Shown here: positions 51,202 to 58,933 of the stretch, in pieces | How the letters are laid out: each line of letters begins with the position of its first letter | How positions within the stretch are numbered: the stretch's first letter is position 1 | Source of the DNA: Desulfofundulus thermobenzoicus | GTDB taxonomy: Bacteria > Bacillota > Desulfotomaculia > Desulfotomaculales > Desulfovirgulaceae | Assembly (NCBI RefSeq): GCF_009428905.1 | Contig: NZ_WHYR01000003.1 | Coordinates: 1 to 64,000 of the forward strand | Length of the DNA: 64,000 bases | Direction: 5' to 3' | Notes under the pieces: generated by a model | Database searches by the model: none | What the model saw: the letters and a program-made list of their open reading frames with translations, nothing else | What the model was told of the DNA's origin: nothing | Translations under genes and position numbers: made by a program

Positions 51202-52135
51202 GAATACCGAACTCCTGTCTGGCGGTTTTTAGAATCTCCCCGGCCCCCAGGACTAAAAGCCTTTCGGCCAGCATTGCGCCCGCTTCTTCCGCCCGGTGGG
51301 GTGAAGCGCAGATCCTTTCCCGGATCAATTGCCGGCCGTCCAGGCTGGCCACCACCCCTTCCAGAAACAACCGTCCGTTTTCCACCCGTCCCAGGGCACC
51401 AATGGGCACCTGGCATCCGCCCTCCAATTTTTTCATCATGGCCCGTTCGGCGGTAATGGCGGCCCGGGAGGCGGGATCATCCAGGGGGGCCAGCATCCGT
51501 TGGATATATTCATCGCCGGCCCGGATTTCGATGCCGATGGACCCCTGGCCCACGGCCGGCAGGCAGGTGGAAAGGGGGATCCGCTGGGTGATGCGGTGGT
51601 CCATTCCCAGGCGGTGCACACCGGCATAGGCCAGCACCAGGGCGTCCAGGTTTAATTCTTCCAGTTTTTTAAGCCGGGTGGTCAGATTTCCCCGGATGGC
51701 GAACATGTGCAAATCGGGCCGGAAGTGTAACAGCTGGGCAGTGCGGCGCAGACTGCTGGTGCCTACCCGTGCCCCGGACGGCAGCTGTTCCAGAGTCAGC
51801 CCGCGGCGGGATATAAGCACGTCTCCCGGATATTCCCGCCGGCAAAAGGCGCCAATGGCCAGACCTTCCGGCAGGCGGGTGGGCAGGTCCTTCATACTGT
51901 GTACCGCCAGGTCGATTTCCCCTCGGTCCAGGGCTATTTCCAGTTCTTTGGTAAAGAGGCCCTTGTCGCCAATTTTGGCCAGGGCCACATCCAGAACATG
52001 GTCGCCCTTCGTTTTCATCCCCCGCAGTACAAAGGGTTGCCCGGGATAACGCCGCTCCAGCTGATTAAGCACCCAGCGAGCCTGCCACATGGCCAGCTGG
52101 CTGTCCCGGGTGCCGATGACAATCTCTTTGGGCAT
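51194..52135 (-). CDS. hemC: Hydroxymethylbilane synthase
   Basis: A 313-residue HemC. IGTRDSQLAMWQARWVLNQL is the N-terminal signature, GLFTKELEIALDRGEIDLAV and VGTSSLRRTAQLLHFRPDL carry the substrate-binding arginines, and KLEGGCQVPIGALG holds the cysteine that anchors the dipyrromethane cofactor. ATG 52135 is preceded by AAGGAATG; a 207-base gap separates it from hemA. Confidence 0.95.
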   Translation of the reverse strand: MPKEIVIGTRDSQLAMWQARWVLNQLERRYPGQPFVLRGMKTKGDHVLDVALAKIGDKGLFTKELEIALDRGEIDLAVHSMKDLPTRLPEGLAIGAFCRREYPGDVLISRRGLTLEQLPSGARVGTSSLRRTAQLLHFRPDLHMFAIRGNLTTRLKKLEELNLDALVLAYAGVHRLGMDHRITQRIPLSTCLPAVGQGSIGIEIRAGDEYIQRMLAPLDDPASRAAITAERAMMKKLEGGCQVPIGALGRVENGRLFLEGVVASLDGRQLIRERICASPHRAEEAGAMLAERLLVLGAGEILKTARQEFGIHE

Positions 52136-52342
52136 TCCTTAAAGCCTCCAACATAACAAAAGGGCCGCCGACGGGCCTGGTTTTATTCTTTCCGTTAAAC
52201 ACGGGGATATGCCGGACCGTTGGTTTTTAGCTATCCTGTCCGGGTTCGTTCGGGTATGGATAATAATGATGGTCGATGGTCCTCTTGTTCGCTCTTCTTT
52301 GGGACAAGTTCCCGGCTTCCAGTAAATTCTCCGGTGTTTACC

Positions 52343-53671
52343 CTAAAGGCCGGTGGCCACGTTTCCCTGCCCCGGAGCATTTTCAAAGGACTTTGGTTCT
52401 TCACCGGGAATGCTTAGTTGAAAAAGGTTTTGCAGTACCTTCATATACAGATGCCCTTCGGGTGTCAGGGCGTAGGCTTTCAACTGGGTCACCGGCACAT
52501 GCAGCAACTGGTTGACAATGGAATTGGCCAGGGAGGACACCACCTTCCGATCATGCTCGGAGATGTCTCCCAGGCGGTTTAACGCCCGGTGCAGTTCCTT
52601 TTTCTTGATTTCTTCCCCCCGCTGTTTCAAGGCGGCAATGGTGGGCACCACAAATTGCATGCTCAACCACTGCATGAATTGCTCCAGCTCTTCTTCAATG
52701 ATACTTTCCGCCACCACAGCGGCCTTTTTGCGCTGGGCCAGATTCTGATCCACCACCTGTTGCAGGTCATCGATATCGTAAAGGGTTACGCCGGGAAGTT
52801 TGCCTGCCGCCGGGTCTATATCCCGGGGTACCGCAATGTCGATCATCATGATTGGCCTGCCCTGACGGGCAGCAATAACCCCGGCCACATCCTTCAGGCG
52901 CACCACATAGTGGGAGGCGGCGGTGCAACTGATCACGATATCTGCCTCGGCCAGGTAATGATACAGCTGGTCGAACTTTACCGCCCGGCCGTTGAACTGG
53001 ACGGCCAGCTTCAGCGCCCGCTGATAAGAACGGTTGGAAACAATTACGCCGGAAACGCCGTTGGCCACCAGGTGGCGGGCCGTCAGTTCGCTCATTTTCC
53101 CGGCCCCAATGACCAGTACCGAACGGCCGCTAAGATCTTTAAATTTTTGTTTGGCCAGTTCCACAGCCGCATAGCTGATGGATACGGCATTCTGGTCAAT
53201 ACCGGTTTCCGAGCGTACCCGTTTGCCCACAGTGATGGCCTGTTGAAAAAGGGTGTTCAGCACCCGGTTGGTGGACCCGTGCTGGCAGGCCATCTGGTAG
53301 GCCTGCCTTACCTGCCCCAGGATCTGGGTTTCGCCCAGAATCATGGAATCGAGACCGGCCGCTACCCGGAAGAGGTGGCGGATGGTGTCATAAAGGGTGT
53401 GGGTATAGGAGTAATTTTTAATCTCCGAAATGTCCACCCCCGATTTCTGGGACAAAAAATCCCAGATGGCGTTTAAACCTTCATCCAGCTTGCGGGTGGC
53501 GGCGTAGATTTCCGTCCGGTTGCAGGTGGAGATTATGACGCACCCTTCAATGGCCGGGTAGTTATTTAACCGGTCCAGGAAGTTGCCCAAAGAATGCTCC
53601 GGGAAAGACAGCCTTTCCCTCACCTCCACCGGTGCTGTTCTATGGTTCACTCCGACCACGATGATAAGCAT
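52343..53671 (-). CDS. hemA: Glutamyl-tRNA reductase
   Basis: A 442-residue HemA, the first enzyme of the C5 pathway, reducing glutamyl-tRNA to glutamate-1-semialdehyde. The catalytic cysteine is in [14 protein letters not shown], followed by [20 protein letters not shown] and the NADPH-binding [18 protein letters not shown]. Residues about 325-420 form the dimerisation domain. It overlaps sirC by 32 bases. The C-terminal tail ([15 protein letters not shown]) is not conserved. Confidence 0.95.
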   Translation of the reverse strand: MLIIVVGVNHRTAPVEVRERLSFPEHSLGNFLDRLNNYPAIEGCVIISTCNRTEIYAATRKLDEGLNAIWDFLSQKSGVDISEIKNYSYTHTLYDTIRHLFRVAAGLDSMILGETQILGQVRQAYQMACQHGSTNRVLNTLFQQAITVGKRVRSETGIDQNAVSISYAAVELAKQKFKDLSGRSVLVIGAGKMSELTARHLVANGVSGVIVSNRSYQRALKLAVQFNGRAVKFDQLYHYLAEADIVISCTAASHYVVRLKDVAGVIAARQGRPIMMIDIAVPRDIDPAAGKLPGVTLYDIDDLQQVVDQNLAQRKKAAVVAESIIEEELEQFMQWLSMQFVVPTIAALKQRGEEIKKKELHRALNRLGDISEHDRKVVSSLANSIVNQLLHVPVTQLKAYALTPEGHLYMKVLQNLFQLSIPGEEPKSFENAPGQGNVATGL

Positions 53672-54287
53672 TAATCACTCTCTCCTTTGCCTGTTCCAGT
53701 TCTCCCGCGGCCAGCAGTCGCAGCACCTGATCATCAACCAGTGCAGTCAATACGTTACGCCGTCTTACGGGATCGACGGTCTGCTCCAGCAGGTCTGCGC
53801 GGATTTCCCCCAGCAGGTCGGCCAGCAGGCCGTATTCCGGACCGTAACGTTTTTCCAGTTCCTCTTTGATCCGGCGGGCCAGCAGGGGACTTTTGCCGTC
53901 GGTGGAAATGGCTATTTGCAGGGCTCCCCGCCTGACCACCGCTGGAACGTAAAAGTTACCGTAGGGGGGGTCGTCCACCACATTGACCAGCAAGTTTCTC
54001 TCCATGGCCTCCCGGGCCACCCGGTGGTTAACCTCATCCCGGTTGGTGGCGGCAACCACCAGAAAAATGCCTTCCAGGTCGGCGGGCCGGTATTCCCCTT
54101 GCCGGTATTCAATCTGGCCCTTTTCGGCCATTGCCTGTAAACCCCGGGTGAGGATGGGACTGACTACCCTCACCCGCGCTTCGCAGGCCAGAAGGGACAG
54201 GATTTTACGCTCGGCGACCCGGCCGCCGCCAACCACCAGGCAGGGGCGACCGGCCAGCACCAGCGAAATGGGATAGCACCTGGCCAA
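53640..54287 (-). CDS. sirC: Precorrin-2 dehydrogenase / sirohydrochlorin ferrochelatase (SirC / CysG N-terminal type)
   Basis: A 215-residue protein with the NAD-binding core [40 protein letters not shown] and the downstream helical domain ([20 protein letters not shown]). It oxidises precorrin-2 to sirohydrochlorin and may insert iron. No separate ferrochelatase is seen, so this protein or a distant one must load Fe2+ to make sirohaem. Start TTG 54287 (MARCYPISL) matches the family N-terminus. First gene of the operon, 110 bases after a strong promoter. Confidence 0.92.
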   Translation of the reverse strand: MARCYPISLVLAGRPCLVVGGGRVAERKILSLLACEARVRVVSPILTRGLQAMAEKGQIEYRQGEYRPADLEGIFLVVAATNRDEVNHRVAREAMERNLLVNVVDDPPYGNFYVPAVVRRGALQIAISTDGKSPLLARRIKEELEKRYGPEYGLLADLLGEIRADLLEQTVDPVRRRNVLTALVDDQVLRLLAAGELEQAKERVINAYHRGRSEP

Positions 54288-54403
54288 GTACCACCATTCC
54301 CTGCTACCGTCGATATTTACGGATATCCATTAGAATCTTCTGATACCGTTCAGGAAAACGAACCGGCAAGGGTCTTTCGGGAAAACAAAAGGCTTTACGC
54401 ATC

Positions 54404-54432
54404 ATTATACTACCTGAGACCTGAACTGACAA
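54404..54432 (-). promoter_or_regulatory. Promoter of the haem operon
   Basis: Minus strand TTGTCA (complement of 54427-54432), 17 bases, perfect TATAAT (complement of 54404-54409). Confidence 0.85.
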
Positions 54433-54489
54433 CCCTGGGGTGAAACTGCCACTGTTCGGGCGAATCCAACCGGTATCCCCTTTTTCATA

Positions 54490-55452
54490 CTAGAATTTTC
54501 TAACACCTATAAAGTCGGCAATGGCACCCAGAATATTCTTCGCCGGTTTTTCCGGCAGGACACCCAGGGCTTCTTTGGCCTTGAACACATACTTCCGCAC
54601 TATGGCCGCCGAATGTTCGATGGCACCGCAATCCAGGATCAGGTTGATTGCTTCCTGGATTTGTTTTTCATCCTTTTCCCGGGATAAAATCAATGTTTTC
54701 AGGTATTCCCGCCGGGGACTCTGTTCCAGGGCATAGATGACCGGCAGGGTGATGATCCCCTGACGCAGGTCGCTACCCACCGGTTTACCCAGTTGTCCCT
54801 GCCTGGCCACCAGATCCAGTATATCATCGGTGATCTGGAAGGCCATGCCCAGATAGTGCCCGTAACGGCGCAGTGCCAGGTGAATATCCGCCGGTGCGCC
54901 ACAGGCCACGGCCCCCAGCTGGCAACTGGCGGCAATTAAAAGGGCGGTTTTGCGGTTTATGCGGTAAAAATAATCCCTGACACTTTGATCCTCGGTAAAG
55001 GAACCGGAAATCTGCTGGATCTCCCCTTCGCACATCTTCACACTGGTATCGGCCAGCACCCGGGGAATCAGGGGATTATCATAACGGGCGATTATAATCA
55101 GGGACCGGGCAAATAAATAGTCTCCAACATGGGTGGAAATGCGGTTCCCCCAGCAGGCCCTGATGGTGGGTTTGCCCCGGCGTGTTTGGGCGTCGTCCAC
55201 CACGTCGTCATGGATTAAAGTGGCCATATGAATTAACTCCAGAGCCACAGCCAGGGGCAGAATCCGCTCCAGGTTGAAATTAAAGCATTTTCCTCCCAGC
55301 AGGCTGAAAGCCGGCCTCAATCTTTTCCCGCCGGCTTTAAGCAGGTGGGTGGCCGTCTCTGTAAGCAAAGGATCCGGGGTCTGCAGGGCGTTTTGTAATT
55401 CCCGTTCCACCACGGCCAGTTCATCCTTTATTTCCTGAAAGAATTGTAGCAT
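54490..55452 (-). CDS. Trans-polyprenyl diphosphate synthase (HepT-like)
   Basis: A 320-residue isoprenyl synthase that elongates isoprenyl diphosphates, probably for menaquinone side chains. The two aspartate-rich motifs are ATLIHDDVVDDAQTRRGKP (first, DDxxD) and FQITDDILDLVA (second). GGKRLRPAFSLLGGKC is the conserved basic stretch. I use ATG 55452 (MLQFFQEIKDEL) after GCAGGTGCTGG; the open frame to 55581 is not conserved. Chain length cannot be read from sequence with confidence. Confidence 0.9.
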   Translation of the reverse strand: MLQFFQEIKDELAVVERELQNALQTPDPLLTETATHLLKAGGKRLRPAFSLLGGKCFNFNLERILPLAVALELIHMATLIHDDVVDDAQTRRGKPTIRACWGNRISTHVGDYLFARSLIIIARYDNPLIPRVLADTSVKMCEGEIQQISGSFTEDQSVRDYFYRINRKTALLIAASCQLGAVACGAPADIHLALRRYGHYLGMAFQITDDILDLVARQGQLGKPVGSDLRQGIITLPVIYALEQSPRREYLKTLILSREKDEKQIQEAINLILDCGAIEHSAAIVRKYVFKAKEALGVLPEKPAKNILGAIADFIGVRKF

Positions 55453-55643
55453 TATTTCCAGCACCTGCCTGTATGCAAATAAAAACCCCGGCCAGCTTAA
55501 AAAAAGAGTATTCCACAGAAAAGGGCGAAATCCTCCCCGGACGGAAAAACGACAGGTTTGCCCGGGCAAATTCCCTGTCATAGGTTATAATATTTTGGAT
55601 TGAAAATCAATGGCTGTTAACAGGCCCTTATGCCGGCTGGCAA

Positions 55644-55672
55644 TTGCCTGTCCGAAGGATTCATGTTATAAT
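55644..55672 (+). promoter_or_regulatory. Promoter of tRNA-Sec
   Basis: TTGCCT (55644-55649), 17 bases, perfect TATAAT (55667-55672), 16 bases before the tRNA. Confidence 0.8.
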
Positions 55673-55688
55673 ATGTATTGTTCTTAAC

Positions 55689-55786
55689 GGGAGTGGATGG
55701 GGCCTGGTGGCCCTCCTGGTCTTCAAAACCAGTCGTGGGGCGGTAGTCCCGTCCCGGGTGAGTTCGATTCTCACACACTCCCGCCA
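55689..55786 (+). tRNA. selC: tRNA-Sec (anticodon TCA)
   Basis: A 98-base tRNA with 8-position acceptor (GGGAGTGG against ACACTCCC, last position mismatched), anticodon stem CTGGT/ACCAG with loop CTTCAAA (anticodon TCA reading UGA), extended D-stem GGGCC/GGCCC, a long variable arm, T-loop TTCGATT, discriminator G and encoded CCA. These are the special traits of selenocysteine tRNA. No selA or selB is in the window. Confidence 0.93.
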
Positions 55787-55802
55787 ATTCCCGGTGTCCA
55801 CT

Positions 55803-55837
55803 GGCGGTCGGCTTTTCTTTCCGGCCGCCTTTTATTT
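55803..55837 (+). terminator. Terminator of tRNA-Sec
   Basis: GGCGGTCGG (55803-55811) pairs with CCGGCCGCC (55821-55829), one wobble, then TTTTATTT. Confidence 0.85.
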
Positions 55838-55871
55838 CCTATCCGGTAAGATTTCCCTTTGTCCGACCGGT

Positions 55872-56966
55872 TTACCATCTGGCACGGGTTTTCCCCTTGA
55901 GCCAGGCCAGGATTAATAAAAAAGTGGGAATGATTATTTCAATTACATAGGCGTACGGAATAAATGCTCCAACGATAAACTCGACCATCTCGGTGACGTT
56001 GTCAAACTGGCTCAAGGACATGGTTATGAGCAGGATACTTGAAGGGATGAGCACTACCCGGTGGTCTTTTAGTCTGAGTAGCTGGGCGGTGCCGATGACT
56101 GTGGCGAAATGAAACAAACCCACCTTGCCGAAAATGCTCAGCACCCAGATGGCAATCCAGATGGCATCCAGCCGGGTTAGAAATTGTCCAAAACCCGCCA
56201 GGCGGACAATTTCAAAGGTGGCGTAGTTCAACCGCCCGGTGGACACGCCAAAAACGGCCGTGCTGGTCATGGCATCTACGACCAGGATGAACCCGATGGC
56301 GATTATGGCGATAATTCCGTTGCGCCGGGCTATTTCCGGTCGAGCCAGGTAAGGCATGAGCATGGCCAGGGTGAACACTTCCCCCCGCCAGGCAATGGGG
56401 TCCAGGCTACCCCGCAGTACCGGCTTTATGCCGTTTTCCATTACTGGCAAAAGGTTGCCCGGGTCCATATGTCCTGATACCAGGAGCAGCACCAGCCCGA
56501 AGAGAATTAAAATGGTGGGGTAAATCAGTTCCATTACCCGGGCAATTACTTCCAACCCCTGGTATACGCCATAGGTACATACCATCACCAGCACCACGGC
56601 AAAGGCCACCTGGGGGGTGGTGGGCATGATGGCCGTGGCCACCAGTTCACCAAACTCCCGGACAATCACGCCGTTGATATGTAAAAAAAACAGGATATAA
56701 ATAAGGGCGAGCAATTTCCCCGCCAGGGGGCCCAGCAGGGTTTCCATATATTGAATCATTGTCTGGTTGGGGAAACGTTTGCCCAGGGCTGTAACAACCA
56801 GAATTACGTAAATACCCGGCAGGGTGGCCAGCAAGGCCACCATCCAGGAATCCCTTCCCGCTTCGGTGGCCGTAATACCGGGCAGATATACCATGGCGGT
56901 GGCTCCCACCAGATTGATCAACAGGAAAACAATTTGCAAACCGGAAATTTTCCCCCGCTCATGCAT
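55872..56966 (-). CDS. GerAB/ArcD-type spore germination permease
   Basis: A 364-residue protein with about 10 membrane helices (for example LQIVFLLINLVGATAMVYLP, LLALIYILFFLHINGVIVRE and VAFAVVLVMVCTYGVYQGLE). It belongs to the endospore germination permease family, B subunits of germinant receptors. A lone copy without gerAA/gerAC neighbours is notable, so it may be an orphan receptor subunit or a relative with a different cargo. It supports a spore-forming host. Confidence 0.85.
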   Translation of the reverse strand: MHERGKISGLQIVFLLINLVGATAMVYLPGITATEAGRDSWMVALLATLPGIYVILVVTALGKRFPNQTMIQYMETLLGPLAGKLLALIYILFFLHINGVIVREFGELVATAIMPTTPQVAFAVVLVMVCTYGVYQGLEVIARVMELIYPTILILFGLVLLLVSGHMDPGNLLPVMENGIKPVLRGSLDPIAWRGEVFTLAMLMPYLARPEIARRNGIIAIIAIGFILVVDAMTSTAVFGVSTGRLNYATFEIVRLAGFGQFLTRLDAIWIAIWVLSIFGKVGLFHFATVIGTAQLLRLKDHRVVLIPSSILLITMSLSQFDNVTEMVEFIVGAFIPYAYVIEIIIPTFLLILAWLKGKTRARW

Positions 56967-57052
56967 ACCCGCACCTCAAAGGGATGGTTACGGGTTTATT
57001 GTAAAGCGTTTACACCGGTTCTATGTATTATCGTTGTTCCTTTTATAACGAA

Positions 57053-57085
57053 GCCCCGGGCATTGTCTGCGGTCATGCCCGGGGC
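57053..57085. terminator. Strong GC hairpin, probable terminator
   Basis: A perfect 11-base-pair inverted repeat (57053-57063 with 57075-57085) with an 11-base loop, between two minus-strand genes. A T-rich run is 16 bases away on the plus side only, so function as an intrinsic terminator is uncertain. Confidence 0.45.
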
Positions 57086-57130
57086 CGGTTTGTTCCGTTT
57101 TTTATTTTATTTAGAATGGTACTGGAGATT

Positions 57131-58141
57131 TTAATATTCCGGTTGGGGCAGAAAATCATGCCAGTGGGGAGGTTCCGGCTCCCTTTCGGTGAAGAGCAGG
57201 CTGCACACGGCCAGGACCAGGTTGGCCGCTCCCAGGACGAGGTAAAGTCCGGCCAGGGGATGGTTTACCCCCAGGAAAAAGCGGGCAATCAACAGGAATG
57301 ACCCTGCGGCCAGATAAGGCCGGACTTTACGGCGGTCCAGGGAGACCATTTTTAACCTTTGCAGGGGTTGTCGCAGAGTTATATGCCGTTGCTCCCCGGT
57401 CCCGGGGGGCTTTCCCCTTTGCGCCTGTGCCGCCAGGTATATCAATTCCCTGCCCGGGATCAGAGCCAGGCGCCGGCCCTTCTTTTTTAATGCGGCGGCC
57501 AGGTGTACCGCTTCCGGGGTAAACTCCCCGGGGGTGATTAGCAGGGCATGGTCAAAACCCCTTTCATCCATGGTTTGCGCCATGGCTGTAATCACGTCTT
57601 TGCCTGCCGGGCTCCGGCCGGCCGGAATGAATAAAATCATGACCGGTTTTCCGTGATAAACGGCCAGAACCACGGCTTCCGGCCCCCCGCCGGCACCTTT
57701 CTTTTCCTGGCGTTTTTGTTTAAGTTCAAAACCGGGTAACTTTTTGAACACGGGCAGCAGTAGTGCGGCCAGTTCGGCTCCGGTTTGCGGTTTTTGCAAT
57801 TCTTCCCGGTAGCGCTCCCCCGTCTCGCGTAACTGGCGGTAGAGTTTTTCCCGTTTTAGTCTTTCCCGGTATGCTTTTCTGCCCAGCAATCCCAGGCCGG
57901 CGCTGATGGCCAGGGAAACGGTCAGGGCTTCCGGAGGTGGCCAGAGGGAGGCCAGGAAAACCAGGCAAACCAGCCAGAATATCATGAGTGTACCGTAAAA
58001 ATCCAGCCAGCGGGCAATGGGGTTGCGCTCATCTCCGGGGGGCTTGATATGAAAACGTAACAATTCCCTGCGCCGGCGGCGCTTTTCCCAGTTCCGGCGG
58101 GCCCGTCCCAGGGTTTGCCGGGAAAGCTTTAAAATGGACAT
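57131..58141 (-). CDS. Membrane protein with a degenerate restriction-endonuclease-like domain
   Basis: A 336-residue protein: basic N-terminus, two membrane helices (about 50-85, TLMIFWLVCLVFLASLW), a cytosolic domain (about 110-250) and two more helices near the end (about 280-320). The middle domain (GAELAALLLPVFKKLPGFEL, VMILFIPAGRSPAGKDVITA, DHALLITPGEFTPEAVHLA) has the layout of an Mrr-type nuclease fold but seems to lack the QxK catalytic pair, so it is probably not a nuclease. No function can be assigned. Confidence 0.65.
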   Translation of the reverse strand: MSILKLSRQTLGRARRNWEKRRRRRELLRFHIKPPGDERNPIARWLDFYGTLMIFWLVCLVFLASLWPPPEALTVSLAISAGLGLLGRKAYRERLKREKLYRQLRETGERYREELQKPQTGAELAALLLPVFKKLPGFELKQKRQEKKGAGGGPEAVVLAVYHGKPVMILFIPAGRSPAGKDVITAMAQTMDERGFDHALLITPGEFTPEAVHLAAALKKKGRRLALIPGRELIYLAAQAQRGKPPGTGEQRHITLRQPLQRLKMVSLDRRKVRPYLAAGSFLLIARFFLGVNHPLAGLYLVLGAANLVLAVCSLLFTEREPEPPHWHDFLPQPEY

Positions 58142-58220
58142 GGTACTTGTTTCAACTCCCTCGAAAATAGATTTTTATTGATTACGGAGGGAACGAATGT
58201 TCCCATGGGTAACTCCTTCC

Positions 58221-58260
58221 AAACAGTCACCGGTCGTCAGACGTCAGTCGTCGGGTTAAG
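58221..58260. repeat. Dispersed 40-base repeat, copy 2
   Basis: Matches 15951-15990 at 31 of 40 positions, including ACAG, TCGTC and TCAGTCG blocks; both lie in intergenic DNA. Confidence 0.5.
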
Positions 58261-58375
58261 TATGCAGCATTCACCGGTATATATATAAAATTGCCATTTT
58301 CTGGCCCATTAATTCTTGCGGCCGGTGAATTTATTCAACCCTCCCACGGCAAACTAAGGATGGGAGGTGGTGGTC

Positions 58376-58933
58376 GTGTCCGGTACGGAGAGGGATCTGG
58401 ATGACAAATACCGGCGGCTGGATGAAGTGATTGGACGCTATGGACAGCAGGAAGGGCAGCTGATCCGGATTTTGAAAGAAGCCCAGGAGATATTTGGCTA
58501 TCTGCCTGAAGAGGTACAGACCTATATTGCCGGCAGGCTGGATATTCCGGTAAGCGAAGTAAACGGGGTGGTTACCTTTTACACCCTTTTTCATACCGGG
58601 CCCCGGGGAAAGTATGGTATCAATGTCTGCCTGGGAACGGCCTGCTATGTACAGGGTGCACCGTCTATTCTGGAGGAATTCCGGCGGCAACTGGGATTGC
58701 AGGACGGGGATACCAGCGCCGACGGTTTGTTTACCGTTAAAAGCACCCGTTGTCTGGGGGCCTGTGGCCTTTCACCGGTGATCACGATAAACGACAAGGT
58801 TTTCGGCAAAGTAAAACGTCAGGATGTGAGCAAGTTGTTGCGCAAATACCGGCGTGCCCCGGAGGTGAGAGATGATGATCAACCTGTTGAGCGACCTGGA
58901 GGATATCCGGCGCAGGCGCCTCCCGGACATTAA
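58376..58933 (+). CDS. NuoE/HndA-like [2Fe-2S] subunit, second copy
   Basis: A 185-residue NuoE-type protein similar to hndA (QEIFGYLPEEVQTYIAGRLD, CLGTACYVQGAPS, CLGACGLSPVITIND). Start GTG 58376 is chosen because GGAGGTGG lies five bases upstream; in-frame GTG codons just before it overlap that site. The C-terminal tail is rich in proline and glycine and overlaps the next gene by 62 bases. With the NuoF-like protein it should form a soluble NADH dehydrogenase module, but no hydrogenase subunit follows. Confidence 0.9.
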   Translation: MSGTERDLDDKYRRLDEVIGRYGQQEGQLIRILKEAQEIFGYLPEEVQTYIAGRLDIPVSEVNGVVTFYTLFHTGPRGKYGINVCLGTACYVQGAPSILEEFRRQLGLQDGDTSADGLFTVKSTRCLGACGLSPVITINDKVFGKVKRQDVSKLLRKYRRAPEVRDDDQPVERPGGYPAQAPPGH

